Below are positions 15,949 to 26,600 of a DNA stretch of 37,878 nt, in pieces. A program made the translations under genes and the position numbers. Source of the stretch: Verrucomicrobiales bacterium (lineage in GTDB: Bacteria > Verrucomicrobiota > Verrucomicrobiia > Limisphaerales > UBA9464); NCBI GenBank assembly GCA_027483345.1, contig JAIXUV010000333.1:1-37878 (forward strand), read 5' to 3'. The first letter of the stretch is position 1; every line of letters begins with the position of its first letter. The notes under the pieces were generated by a model. That model saw only the letters and a program-made list of their open reading frames with translations, was not told the DNA's origin and made no database searches.

Positions 15949-15976
15949 CCGGATCCTGGTCGGATCCGGGTCTGCG

Positions 15977-18697
15977 TCAGCGACGGACGCGGTAGAACTT
16001 CCCGCCGATGGCCGGTGTGACGTCGAGGGGCGAGACGGCTCCGGCCACGTCGGAGTAGGTGCCGTTGAGGGCATCCGCCTGCTGGAGCGTGCCGCCGGAC
16101 CAGGCGAGCCGGGCCGAGGCTCCGTTGCGGGCGATGCTGAGCGAGATCGGCTGGGTCGCACCCGAGACGGCCGTCGTGTAGAGAGCCTGGATGCGGGCCG
16201 GGGCGAGGGCGGTGTCGTAGATGGCGACCTCGTCGACGGCTCCGGAGAATAGGCCTTCCCAGCCGTTGCCGGTCGCGCCGATCGCCCAGTCGCCGGTGGA
16301 GGCGGCCAAGGCGTCCGCGGTGGCCGCGGCGGAGGCGATTTCGGCTCCGTTGCGGTAGAGGCGCCAGTGGGTGCCGTCGTAGACGCCGGTCAACTGGACC
16401 CAGGTGGTGCCGGAGAGGTCGCCGGTGGTGACCTCGGCGGTGGCGCCTTCGATCACCGTGCCCTCGACGGGCTTGGTGGAGATGGTTCCGACCGTGTAGC
16501 GGGTGACGCCCTCGACCGATTCCAGGCGGAGCGAGACCTCGGTGGTGTTGGTCTGGACGGCCAAGATCTCCTCACCCTGCTCGATGCGGGCGATGAAGCC
16601 GCTCGGGGTGAGCGGTCCGCGGGAGACGATCCGGACCGGACCGGCGTTGAAGTTCAACGATCCGGGACGGACCCAGGCGCTGAGAGTGATCCGGGAGGAC
16701 GGGGCGAGTCCGATCGGGCTGTTGAGGGCAGCCCACGACTTGGCGTTGGTGAGAGACAGCGCGCGGTTGTCGGCTTCGAAGCCGGCGAAGGCCGGAGGAC
16801 GAGGACCGACGGCGGAAGTGTCGCCCAGGACGGCCTGACCCTCGGCGTTGGCGCCGAGACGGCCCGAGTTGGCCAGCGGGGTCACGGCGCGCTCATTGAA
16901 GCGCAGGTAGGTGGACGGTCCCTTGCGTTCCGGTCCGGTGAACGGAGCGGTCAAGACGAGGTTCTCGTAGGGCGTGGCGGGATGGGCGTTCGTCCCGGCC
17001 CGATAGTGGGCGAGGACCTGTTCCGCAGTCAGGAGATGGTTGCCGTAGATGGCGACCTCGTCGACCTGGCCCTCGAAGGGATTGCTGCCAAGACCCGACT
17101 TGGCGTTGTAGGCACCGATGCCGAGGTCGGCGGCGACGCCGTTGTCCTCGGGCACCTCGCGGTTCGCGGCATACAGGGCCGCGGTGTTGGTGTTGACGGG
17201 GACGCCATTCACATAGGCGGTCAGCACGCCCTGCCACTGGTTGTTGCCGTTGCCACCGGGGTCGCCGTTGTCGAGCTCGGGCTGCCAGGTGAAGGCGAGG
17301 TGCTGCCACTCACCGATCTTGTAGTCGGTGTCGGTGTTGACGTCGGCACCGCTGTTGCCGGCGCCGCGGAACATGCGGAAGTTCCATCCGTGTCCCTCGG
17401 AGGCGGGGTAGCTGAGGTTCGGATTGCGCTGGAAGATCACCCAACCGGTCCGTCCGGTGCCGCCGACCCAGCGGTTGTTGACCGGGCACTGCCCACCTTG
17501 GTTGTCGCGGCCGGGCTTCACCCACATCTCGAAGGAGAAGGGCTTGTCGGCGCCGGGATTGTTGAGGGTGTGGAAGGGCAGGGTGGTCGTCGAGTTGCCA
17601 TTCCGGTTGTGGTAGACCACCGACTTGTCCGAGGTGCCACCGCCGATCGCGCCGGCGCCAGGATGACGGACTTCCGCGGTGTGGGTGCCATGGCCCAAGG
17701 CACGGGTCTCGCCGAGGTTGACCGCGATGTCGGCACCGGGCGTCTCCTCGTCCAGGTGGTGGTAGGCCACCGGGTTGTGCGACCGCACGAGCGACTCGTA
17801 GGAGACGGTGCGGTTGGCATTGGTCGCGTTCTGGTAGTGGGCGAGGATCTGCTCCGCGCTGAGCTGGTTCGTGTACAGGGCGAACTCGTCGACCCCGCCA
17901 AAGTAGGGGTTGAGGCTGGTGCCCGCCGTGTTGTTGTAGTTGCCGATCGCCAAGCCGGCGGGATCCCGGTCGTGGTCGTTGGTGTTCGCGGCGTAGCCCG
18001 GGATGGTGCCGTCCGAGCCGCCCGTCCAGGTCGTCTTCGCCGCCTCCTGGCCGTCGATGTACATCGTCACCGAGGCGTCCACCACGTTGGCGGGATCATA
18101 GACCACGACGACGTGGGTCCATTTGCCGATCTTGTAGGGAACACGGCTGACGACATCGAGTCCGGTGGCGCTGCCGGCGCCGCGGAACATGCGGAAGTTC
18201 CAGCCGACCGGTTCGCCTCCCTCGTAGGTCTCGTCCGGCTTGCGCTGGAAGAACACCCATCCCTGACGGTCGGCGCCGGACCAGGCATAGCGGTTGTTGA
18301 TGGGGCACTGGCCCGTGGCGGTCTGGTCGCTGGCGGGATAGAACCAGGCTTCGATGGTGAAGGGTTGGTTGGCGGCGGGATTCAGCCCGGCGTTCCAGGG
18401 GATTTCGGTCCGCGAGGTGAAGTCGAAGAACGCCGCACGCCCGGTGTCGCCGACGATGGCGCCCGGCATCGTGTGGACACGGCCGAGGTTCTGCGTGGCG
18501 TTGGCCGTGGCGCCGGCAGAGCCGGAATTCGCGTTGACCGTGCCCTTGGTGTTGGCGTCACCGAGTCGGTAGTAGGCCGCCGGGGAGTCGGCGAGGATCT
18601 CGGTGGAGTAGTCCGCCGCCCGGAGGAACCCGGGACAACCAGCGGTAGCGGCCAACGCGACAATAGTCGCGAGGGCGCGGGTGTTTGGATGAGTCAT
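15977..18697 (-). CDS. Secreted protein with three LamG-like (concanavalin A-like) modules
   Basis: 906 residues from the ATG at 18697 (MTHPNTRALATIVALAATAG, signal peptide ending near FLRAA). Three related modules follow. Module 1 at about 28-297 opens YSTEILADSPAAYYRLGD; module 2 at about 298-575 opens YESLVRSHNPVAYHHLDEE; module 3, at about 576-835, opens YENLVLTAPF. Each ends with a VDEVAIYD-type or VDEFALYT-type segment, a LamG hallmark. Modules 1 and 2 share the WNFRMFRGAG block almost exactly. The C-terminal about 65 residues (LARLAWSGGT-like, ending GGKFYRVRR) are a fibronectin-like tail common in Verrucomicrobia secreted proteins. LamG folds bind carbohydrate or protein ligands; no catalytic domain is seen, so an adhesin or polysaccharide-binding surface protein is likely (inference). 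It is divergent from the transglutaminase gene, with 241 bases between the starts. Confidence 0.88.
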   Translation of the reverse strand: MTHPNTRALATIVALAATAGCPGFLRAADYSTEILADSPAAYYRLGDANTKGTVNANSGSAGATANATQNLGRVHTMPGAIVGDTGRAAFFDFTSRTEIPWNAGLNPAANQPFTIEAWFYPASDQTATGQCPINNRYAWSGADRQGWVFFQRKPDETYEGGEPVGWNFRMFRGAGSATGLDVVSRVPYKIGKWTHVVVVYDPANVVDASVTMYIDGQEAAKTTWTGGSDGTIPGYAANTNDHDRDPAGLAIGNYNNTAGTSLNPYFGGVDEFALYTNQLSAEQILAHYQNATNANRTVSYESLVRSHNPVAYHHLDEETPGADIAVNLGETRALGHGTHTAEVRHPGAGAIGGGTSDKSVVYHNRNGNSTTTLPFHTLNNPGADKPFSFEMWVKPGRDNQGGQCPVNNRWVGGTGRTGWVIFQRNPNLSYPASEGHGWNFRMFRGAGNSGADVNTDTDYKIGEWQHLAFTWQPELDNGDPGGNGNNQWQGVLTAYVNGVPVNTNTAALYAANREVPEDNGVAADLGIGAYNAKSGLGSNPFEGQVDEVAIYGNHLLTAEQVLAHYRAGTNAHPATPYENLVLTAPFTGPERKGPSTYLRFNERAVTPLANSGRLGANAEGQAVLGDTSAVGPRPPAFAGFEADNRALSLTNAKSWAALNSPIGLAPSSRITLSAWVRPGSLNFNAGPVRIVSRGPLTPSGFIARIEQGEEILAVQTNTTEVSLRLESVEGVTRYTVGTISTKPVEGTVIEGATAEVTTGDLSGTTWVQLTGVYDGTHWRLYRNGAEIASAAATADALAASTGDWAIGATGNGWEGLFSGAVDEVAIYDTALAPARIQALYTTAVSGATQPISLSIARNGASARLAWSGGTLQQADALNGTYSDVAGAVSPLDVTPAIGGKFYRVRR

Positions 18698-18938
18698 GTG
18701 TATCCGGTCGAATCGAAGAAGAAGCCACTTACGGGTCCTTGACGGGGCGTACAAGCCGAAATCCCCATTTGACGGAAACGTTCCAGGTTCCGCACGGATC
18801 CGTGACTTTTCCGGACTTGATCTTCCGAACCGTCTTTCGTGTCGGAGTGGGCTCCCTTCATTTTCGTCGACAGCCGCGCCCGATGAGACAGCTTCGGACG
18901 AGCGCTCCAACCCGGCGCCGCAACGCAACCGAACCGCC

Positions 18939-21900
18939 ATGGCCATCCACGTCGCCCTCCGTCACGTCACCCATTACACGTACGACCAACCGGTCGGGCA
19001 TGGGCCGCACGTTGTCCGGCTTCGTCCTGCGCCGCATTGTCGGACGCCGGTCCTGAGCTACTCGCAGAAAGTCACCGGCGGGGAACACTTTATCAACTGG
19101 CAGCAGGACCCGTTCTCCAACTGGAACGCGCGTCTCGTGTTCCCCGAGCCCATGGCCGAGTTGAAGATCGAGGTGGAGCTCGTGGCCGAGATGGCGGTCT
19201 ACAACCCGTTCGACTTCTTCCTCGAGGAGTCCGCGACCTACTTCCCGTTCCAGTACGATCCGGTCTTGGGCAAGGACCTCGCTCCGTTCATGGAGAAGTC
19301 GGCGCCAACGCCGCTGCTGAAGACCTTCGTGGACGAGTTGAGGCGGGAAGTGCTGGGACATCCGGAGAACGTCGGCCACGCGCCGGTTCCCGCCGCCACC
19401 GCGCACCTCGACACCCACCATGGTGGCGGCCACCTGCCGGCGGCACCATCCGCCGCCAAAGCCGAGTCGACATCGGAGCCGAAGCAGGTCCGCACCATCG
19501 ATTTCGTCGTGGCCGCCAACCAGAAGGTCCAACAGCGGATCCGTTACTTGATCCGCTTGGAACCCGGCGTTCAGGCCCCGGAGGAGACCTTGGAGAAGGC
19601 GAGTGGCTCCTGCCGCGATTCCGGATGGCTCCTCGTCCAGGCGTTCCGGCAGATGGGACTCGCCGCACGCTTCGTGAGCGGTTACCTGATCCAGCTCGCC
19701 CCGGACCTCAAGTCCCTGGACGGACCCAGCGGCACGGAAGTGGATTTCACCGACCTCCACGCCTGGTGCGAGGTGTACCTGCCCGGGGCCGGTTGGATCG
19801 GCTTGGATCCCACTTCCGGCCTCCTCGCGGGTGAGGGGCACATCCCGCTCAGCTGCACGCCGGAGCCGTCCACAGCCGCTCCGGTCACCGGGGCCATCGG
19901 CGAATGCAAATCGACGCTGCACCACGCGATGTCGGTGACCCGCATCCACGAATCGCCGCGTGTCACCAAGCCGTACACTGAGGAGCAATGGCAACGCATC
20001 GACGCGCTCGGCCGTGCGATCGACTCGGATCTCGTGGCCGGTGACGTCCGGCTCACCATGGGCGGCGAGCCCACGTTCGTCTCGGTCGACGACCCGGACG
20101 GTCCCGAGTGGAACTTCACCGCGGTTTCCCACAAGAAACGCGTGCTTTCCGGCACGTTGATCAAGCGGCTGCGGTCGCGTTTCGCACCGGGATCCCTGCT
20201 GCACTACGGACAGGGGAAATGGTATCCGGGCGAACCCCTGCCGCGTTGGGCCTTGGCCGCCTACTGGCGCAAGGACGGCGTGCCGATCTGGAAGGACGAC
20301 TCGCTGATCGCCGACGAGTCCCGCGACTACGGCCACGGGGCGCGGGAGGCACTGGAACTCTCGCGCCGGTTGGCCGGGATGCTCGGCGCGGATCCGAAGT
20401 GGATCCTGCCGGGCTACGAGGATGCCTTCTACTACACGTGGAAGGAGCGCCGGTTGCCGTCGAACGTCTCGCCCGAGAAGTCGGAGCTAAAGGACAAGCA
20501 GGAACGCGAGCGCATCGCCCGCATTTTCCAGAAGGGGCTGGGCGAAGTCGTGGGCTACGCTTTGCCATTGAAGCGGTCCTCCGGGCCGAGCGGCACGGGT
20601 TGGGTGAGTGGACCGTGGTTCCTGCGGGACGACGAGACGCTTTGGCTGATTCCTGGTGATTCGCCGATGGGATTCCGCCTGCCGCTGGATTCGATTCCGT
20701 GGGTCGCCGAGAAGGAGTATCCGTGGAACTGGCCCCAGGATCCCTCCGCAACCTTGCCGCCGTTGCCCAGGGAGTTTCCGTACAGCAGTCCCGCCGCTGC
20801 CGCCGGACAACGGTTTGTCCGCGGATCCGCCGGATCCACCGCACCGGGATATGGACCCGGGCAAAGGGCCCAGCGACTCGACGGGCCGATTCCGGAAACC
20901 GAGCTTCCGCCGCTGCCCGATTCGCCCGATCCGACACGCCGGCCTAGGCTCCAGCAGAGCGCCCCGTGGATCATCCGCACCGCGTTGTGCGTTGAACCGC
21001 GGAACGGCCGCCTGCACATCTTCCTGCCGCCGGTCTCGACCACGGAGGACTACCTCGACCTCGTCTCCGGCATTGAGAGCACCGTGTCCTCGATGGGCGT
21101 GCCGGTCATCCTCGAGGGCGAGGCCCCACCAAAGGATCCGCGGCTCAACAAGCTGGCGGTCACGCCCGACCCCGGGGTGATCGAGGTGAACCTGCATCCG
21201 AGCCGCAGCTGGGATGAGTTGGCGGAGCGGACGACCGTGCTCTACGAGGAGGCGCGCCAAACCCGCCTGGGGACCGAGAAGTTCATGGTCGACGGCCGGC
21301 ATACCGGCACCGGCGGCGGCAACCACATCATCCTCGGCGGCGAGACCCCCGCCGATTCCCCGATCCTGCGCCGTCCCGACCTGCTTCGGTCGCTGATCGC
21401 CTACTGGCAGAACCATCCCTCCTTGAGTTGGCTGTTCAGCGGCCTGTTCATCGGGCCGACCAGCCAGGCACCGCGCATCGACGAAGCCCGCAACGACTCC
21501 CTGTACGAGCTCGACATCGCCTTCCGAGAGATGGACCGGCAGCTGTCCCGCGGGAACGTCCCGCCTTGGTTGGTGGACCGGCTCTTCCGGAACCTGTTGA
21601 TCGATGCCAGCGGCAACACCCACCGCTCCGAGTTCAGCATCGACAAGCTCTTCGCGCCCGAAAGCTCATCCGGACGCCTCGGCCTGGTCGAGATGCGCGC
21701 CTTCGAGATGCCGCCGCACGCGCGGATGAGCCTGGCCCAGCACCTCCTGCTGCGCGGACTCGTGTCCCGGTTCTGGCGCGAGCCCTACACCAACGGACTC
21801 GTCCGCTGGGGCACCGACATCCACGACCGTTGGATGCTTCCGCACTTCTGCGAGACCGACTTCAATGATGTCCTGCGCGACCTCGGATCCGCCGGCTATC

Positions 21901-22478
21901 CGTTCGAGTCCGAGTGGTTCGCCCCGCATTTCGAATTCCGCTTCCCACGGATCGGCGACTTCGCGCAACGGGACATCCAGGTGGAGATCCGCACCGCGCT
22001 CGAGCCTTGGCATGTCCTTGGCGAGGAACCCGGTGGCGGCGGCACGGTGCGTTACGTGGACAGTTCGTTGGAGCGGGTCCAGGTGAAGGCCAAGGGATTG
22101 GTCGGCGACCGGTTCGTCGTGACCTGCAATGGCCGCCGGGTTCCCCTGCATCCTACCGGGACCAACGGCGAGGGCGTTGCCGGCGTGCGTTACCGCGCCT
22201 GGCAGCCCCCGGAATGCCTCCAGCCGACCATCGGCGCCCAGACGCCATTGGTGTTCGACCTCTTCGACACCTGGAACCGTCGCTCGATCGGCGGTTGTAC
22301 CTACCACGTCGCTCATCCCGGCGGACGCAGCTACGGGACGTTCCCGGTCAACGCCTACGAGGCCGAAAGCCGTCGACTCGCCCGGTTCTTCACCACCGGG
22401 GCGACCCAGGGTGCATTCGCGCCGCCGGTCGAACCGGTGAATGGCGAGTTCCCATTCACCCTCGACCTGCGCCGCTGA
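18939..22478 (+). CDS. Transglutaminase-like domain fused to DUF2126 (amidoligase-like)
   Basis: 1179 residues from the ATG at 18939 (MAIHVALRHVTHYTYDQPV). Upstream in-frame sequence overlaps the start of the divergent LamG gene, so a later start is right. The N-terminal part (about 1-180) is the beta-sandwich seen before bacterial transglutaminase-like domains. The papain-like triad is intact: C225 (GSCRDSGW), H274 (DLHAWCEV) and D290 (GLDPTSG). DUF2126 follows from about 360 (LTMGGEPTFVSVDD). It contains PGVIEVNLHPSRSW (E749) and GRHTGTGGGNHI (H788, H796), which fit the glutamine-synthetase/GCS-like amidoligase relation proposed for this family. Homologues such as mycobacterial Rv2566 are usually encoded near an alpha-E/ATP-grasp partner; none is in this window. 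A peptide-bond making and breaking function, perhaps on a small peptide, is family-level inference. The length is normal for the fusion. A cupin gene follows after 28 bases. Confidence 0.92.
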   Translation: MAIHVALRHVTHYTYDQPVGHGPHVVRLRPAPHCRTPVLSYSQKVTGGEHFINWQQDPFSNWNARLVFPEPMAELKIEVELVAEMAVYNPFDFFLEESATYFPFQYDPVLGKDLAPFMEKSAPTPLLKTFVDELRREVLGHPENVGHAPVPAATAHLDTHHGGGHLPAAPSAAKAESTSEPKQVRTIDFVVAANQKVQQRIRYLIRLEPGVQAPEETLEKASGSCRDSGWLLVQAFRQMGLAARFVSGYLIQLAPDLKSLDGPSGTEVDFTDLHAWCEVYLPGAGWIGLDPTSGLLAGEGHIPLSCTPEPSTAAPVTGAIGECKSTLHHAMSVTRIHESPRVTKPYTEEQWQRIDALGRAIDSDLVAGDVRLTMGGEPTFVSVDDPDGPEWNFTAVSHKKRVLSGTLIKRLRSRFAPGSLLHYGQGKWYPGEPLPRWALAAYWRKDGVPIWKDDSLIADESRDYGHGAREALELSRRLAGMLGADPKWILPGYEDAFYYTWKERRLPSNVSPEKSELKDKQERERIARIFQKGLGEVVGYALPLKRSSGPSGTGWVSGPWFLRDDETLWLIPGDSPMGFRLPLDSIPWVAEKEYPWNWPQDPSATLPPLPREFPYSSPAAAAGQRFVRGSAGSTAPGYGPGQRAQRLDGPIPETELPPLPDSPDPTRRPRLQQSAPWIIRTALCVEPRNGRLHIFLPPVSTTEDYLDLVSGIESTVSSMGVPVILEGEAPPKDPRLNKLAVTPDPGVIEVNLHPSRSWDELAERTTVLYEEARQTRLGTEKFMVDGRHTGTGGGNHIILGGETPADSPILRRPDLLRSLIAYWQNHPSLSWLFSGLFIGPTSQAPRIDEARNDSLYELDIAFREMDRQLSRGNVPPWLVDRLFRNLLIDASGNTHRSEFSIDKLFAPESSSGRLGLVEMRAFEMPPHARMSLAQHLLLRGLVSRFWREPYTNGLVRWGTDIHDRWMLPHFCETDFNDVLRDLGSAGYPFESEWFAPHFEFRFPRIGDFAQRDIQVEIRTALEPWHVLGEEPGGGGTVRYVDSSLERVQVKAKGLVGDRFVVTCNGRRVPLHPTGTNGEGVAGVRYRAWQPPECLQPTIGAQTPLVFDLFDTWNRRSIGGCTYHVAHPGGRSYGTFPVNAYEAESRRLARFFTTGATQGAFAPPVEPVNGEFPFTLDLRR

Positions 22479-22506
22479 CCCAAGCCTTTCCACAGCATCG
22501 TCTGAC

Positions 22507-22896
22507 ATGGCGGAATCCGTGTCCAAACCGCCTGCGTTTGAGGTTGTGCACCTCGGTGACCAGCCTTGGTACACCGCCGAAGACCTTGCGGAAGCGAGGG
22601 AGATCGTCAGTCCGCGCAATTCGCGCGCCCGCAACTTGAGCATCGCGGACATACGGATCCCTCCGGGTGTCGCGGTCCGGGCCCATCGTCACGAAGTGGT
22701 TGAGGAGATCTATCATGTCGTCGCCGGCACTGGCCGGATGACGGTCGCCGGATCCACGCGTGACGTAGGTCCCGGAGACACGGTGGTGATCCTTCCGGGC
22801 GAACGACACGACATCCGGAACCTCGGTACCACGGAACTGCGGTTGATGGTCACCTGCACGCCTCCTTGGACACCGGAATGTCTCGTGTTCGACTGA
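22507..22896 (+). CDS. Small single-domain cupin protein
   Basis: 129 residues, from the ATG at 22507 (MAESVSKPPAFEVV). An upstream in-frame start at 22441 would overlap the transglutaminase gene and adds no domain. Cupin motif 1 is HRHEVVEEIYHVVAGTG (H60, H62, E66 or E67) and motif 2 is PGDTVVILPGERHDI (H101), so the metal-binding set is complete. Cupins of this size bind a metal and a small ligand, and may be sugar isomerases, dioxygenases or sensors; the substrate is not determinable. The gene lies 28 bases after the transglutaminase/DUF2126 gene on the same strand, so co-transcription is likely. A functional link between the two is not known to me. No terminator was found after it. Confidence 0.9.
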   Translation: MAESVSKPPAFEVVHLGDQPWYTAEDLAEAREIVSPRNSRARNLSIADIRIPPGVAVRAHRHEVVEEIYHVVAGTGRMTVAGSTRDVGPGDTVVILPGERHDIRNLGTTELRLMVTCTPPWTPECLVFD

Positions 22897-23668
22897 CATG
22901 CCGGTACCGGCTTGTGGCCAATGACCTGGCGGCCTGTCGGCATTCCGGGGGGGCTTCGCAATCCCGCCTCAACGACTCCGGGAGAACAGTTAGTCGTCGG
23001 TTTCGCACTTGATGGATCGATGTGTCGGCCCCGCAAGTGCGGAGTAGGTCAGGGCGGAAGTGGTGTTTCTACCTCTTGATATCCAAATCCTTAGGCGAAT
23101 CCTCCGCAGTTGAAATCCGCATGGTTGTGGATCAGCGCAGGAGGATGAAATCCACCTCAGGTTCCCCTTAGCGCCCTATTGAGGGAATGGCTGCTGGTCG
23201 CCATTCGAAGTCCTTCTGCCCAAGGAACTTTCTTCGGATTTCGCTGTGCAGGAGGCGCGTCCGGTTAGCTCCGATGAGTTGCTCTGCTCGAAAAGATCCT
23301 CTCCGCCGCGCGGGAAAATCCGATTCGAACCTTCAGCGGAAACCAGGGCCAAACTAGCAGTTGGCGACATTCTGATTTGGTCCGACTCCCTATCGGAACA
23401 TTCCTGTGATGCAAGCGATTAGCGCGAATCCGAGGGATGTCTAGACCAGACCCTAGACGGCTTCTGTTGCTAGATTGCAAATCACTATCCATCACGGGCG
23501 TGCTTTGCCCGTAGCAGTCCATATCCAACGATTCCAGTATGGTCCATACCAACAACCAAACGATCACCAACGGCTGAGTTAACTCAGGTAGGGCTAAGCT
23601 CAGGCACCCATTGGGATGGTCGGTCCGCTGCGTCTCTTCCGTAAATCAACAATCGAATCTATACGGAT
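22897..23668. other. 772-base gene-free stretch upstream of the AT-richer secreted-protein cluster
   Basis: No recognisable gene. Composition shifts here from the GC-rich left flank to a more AT-rich sequence. Short open frames (for example near 23176-23370 and 23265-23570, minus) lack recognisable features. A perfect 14-bp palindrome at 23574-23587 and a short hairpin (ACGGGC at 23493-23498 with GCCCGT at 23506-23511) are the only structures I could see. It probably contains the promoter of the cluster that starts at 23669. Confidence 0.5.
23574..23587. promoter_or_regulatory. Perfect 14-bp palindrome upstream of the secreted-protein cluster (candidate operator)
   Basis: CTGAGTTAACTCAG is fully self-complementary and lies 81 bases upstream of the ATG at 23669. 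A related half-site (TAAGCTCAGG) follows shortly after. Size and position suit a dimeric repressor site, but no regulator or second copy in the window supports it. Confidence 0.3.
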
Positions 23669-26600
23669 ATGAATCGTCCATCTAGAGCGTTCTTGCCACG
23701 CCAGATTGGCAACCCTCCTGAGTCTACGTTCGGGTCAATGCTGTTATTGATGATGACGTTGTTCTTCGGGTTGTCAGCACAAACCCGTGCTTCAACCGTG
23801 CATCGCTGGTATTCGCCAACGGGAACGGGTGATGGTTCCTCAAAATCCAGTCCGACCGTGTTCGATTACAAAAAGTTTGCCACATGGACACAATGGAGTG
23901 TTCCGGTAGCCGCGACCAACATCGTTCTCCATTTCCTCCCAGGTACACACAGTAATGTTCGAATTCAGGTTGGAACCGGAAATCGGCCATATCGGAACGG
24001 AGTGGCGGACCCAGATTGGAACATCAACAAGATGAATGTCTACATTCAGGGTGGGAATCCCGATGCGACTTCGCCCAGCAATCCTGAAGAGACGGTTTTG
24101 GTCTATCCGGACAATTTCAACGAAGGCAGCAGCGAATCAGGTCATGGCGGAGCCGGAATGATCAATGTACAAGACGGTTCTCACGCCACCGGGCTATTTA
24201 CGGATGTCGGTGGCGGGAGACTCTATCAGGCACGGCGTGTTGTTGTGGAGAATCTGGTGCTCGACTGCAACTGGAGGAATCAAAAGGCGTTTACGAGCCT
24301 CGGATCTCCCAGTACCTACAAGATGTATGGCGTTAACGTGATTGCCGCTACCGGACGGTTCCGAAATGTCATCGTCCGCAACCTCGGATCTCACGGCCTG
24401 ATTTGCGCCTCTCAGTTTGATAGCAAAGCTGGAGTGGAAGCATTTCCCTTGATGGCTCAAGCCGTTGACGATGGTCAAGAACCGGTTGTCGACTGCAACT
24501 CCTGCGACCTGCAGTTGATACCTTATGCCAAATATTCAGATCCGCGGCCTTGGTTGATAGAAGGCTGTGAAGTCCACGGCTTCAACAATATCTGGGGAGG
24601 ATACAATACAGCGATCATGGTCAATGTGGTCACCCACGATCCAACCCGTACGGAAGAGGCGACATACATTAACCATCATCCCCCGGCCGCGTTTCTAAGG
24701 GATAAAGATCGGCGATTTGCATTGGTGCGAAACTGCCAAGTTCGCGGTGGTGCATATGCTTTCGGTCAGGCGGGGCCAGGCTATTGCATAGGATCTACCT
24801 TTACTGGCAATGCTGTTGTCGGTTCAACCGGCGGATACAATGCGGATACGCATGCTGTGCTCTCAGGTGATATCACTAACTCGGCCATCCTGGATGTGCA
24901 TGTTGGGGTTCGTCAAATCACGGATGGACACGGGTCACCCGATTCGATCAATTATCATACTGTTGCTGGAAACTTGCTGCGGATTTCCTCGCGCGAAACC
25001 TATCGGAGGTATCAAGATTATAAAGTGATTAGTGTATCGGGTGCAACGCCTTCGACTACCTTTGTCAGTGATGCCTCACTTGTGCTTGGGTACAGCTTTA
25101 CCAATACGGTATCCTGCTTTCATATCAGTGGAGTTACACTTGGTCCTGTCTTTCGCGACAATTGGATCACTACTCGGGCGGTAGATGGATTCTACAAACC
25201 CAATCCAGCGGAACATTCCTCAGCGGTCTTTCGACCAATCTGGTGGCAAACACCGACTGAAGTCTTCCCTCCTTATGAATCAGGTGCCTTTGTTCGGCTT
25301 GACGCTCAGAATGTCAGTCTTTCCAAAAATAGGGTGTCGGCCTTAGCGGACAACTTTGTTGATTTGGGGCCCACGCTCGGTGATGCCGCCTATTCCTTCT
25401 TTAATGATACGTCTCAACCGGCATACACGTCGAATCGATCGGCTCTGGCCGGCGATCCGGAATTCCAGGTGGCAAGCAGGACGGAGCGCGTGGTCTTGTT
25501 CCATGATGAATCGGAATCAGTGACCTATTCTTGGAAAAAACTTTTGCCAACTGGGACCACCACCACGGTCACGGATACACGGATAGAGCCGCGCCTGACC
25601 CGTGTTCGTGAGGTGCAGATCCAGAAACCATGGCGTTACAGTTCGGATTTCATGAAGGTCAATGTGCGGTTGGTCGATCACTGGCTGCCGTCGTCAGGAG
25701 GACCCGTCGGATCTGAGATCGTTCAGGAAGAGAGTGTCGCACTTCGGGTGGTTGGTCCGGGCGTGGACCAGACCCTGAGTCAGGTAACCGGAGAGGTGGC
25801 TCAATTCACTCTACCAATCCAATTGGGGGCCTCCGGCTCCTATTCGATCACGGCTTGGTGGCTGGAACCGGGCCAAACCGACTACAGTTATCATGGCTCC
25901 TATTCGACGGCCCAGCATGTGGAAGGAACCGTCGTCACGGTCAACGTTTCTCCGGATGTCGCCAACGACCGAAACACATCGTTTGTCGCACAACGGCCAG
26001 TTTTCACGGTGAGTCGATCTGGTTCCACCATCGAACCGCTCACCGTCAATTTGGAACTCCCATCCTATAACGTTCCCCGCTTCAAGTCCTCGGAAGAACT
26101 CGTCTCGCCAACGCCGGATGTCGCTGGCACCTATGGCACTGGCACTGGGCAGGACTATGTCCTGAAGCGGGGAACGACCACGATCACACCGGGGGCACTG
26201 CCCAACCGCGCTTTCACCGTGACGATAGCCGCTGGGGATTCGTTCACCAACCTCACGCTCTATCCCACCTACGACGATCTCACCGAGAACGAGGTGGCCT
26301 ACCTCCGGGTTGCATCTGGAACCGGCTACGCAATCGGACTCGATAGCACCGCACTCGCCTTCATTTACGACGGACCCGAGTTCGTGGTGAAGGAACTCAC
26401 GGATCCACTGGCTTATTATGGAAGCAGTACTGCTACCGCAATCAACGGGGATGCGTCCCCGGCGATCGCAGGCAGTATCTTCATCTACTCCGGGGGATAC
26501 AGCGGGTATCGCGGGGGGAGATGGGCCTACCCCAACCTCCAGGGCTACTTCTGGGACATGCGATCTACCGACTATCCCGGCTATACACCGGAACCGTTGG

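Noticed and set aside
16367-18742. 791-codon plus-strand open frame opposite the LamG gene
   Set aside because: The LamG protein on the minus strand has a signal peptide and clear repeated modules; the plus-strand product is low-complexity Gly/Val/Ala sequence.
23493-23511. Short hairpin (ACGGGC / GCCCGT) in the 772-base gap
   Set aside because: Only 6 bp with a 7-base loop and no T-tract; too weak to call a terminator, so mentioned only within the gap entry.
22713-23570. Small minus-strand open frames in and after the cupin gene
   Set aside because: They overlap the cupin or lie in the gap, with no signal, domain or ribosome binding site, and I have no support for them as genes.
22897-23668. 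Mobile element or prophage edge next to the AT-richer cluster
   Set aside because: I see no transposase, integrase, tRNA-adjacent direct repeats or terminal inverted repeats; transfer is suggested by composition only.
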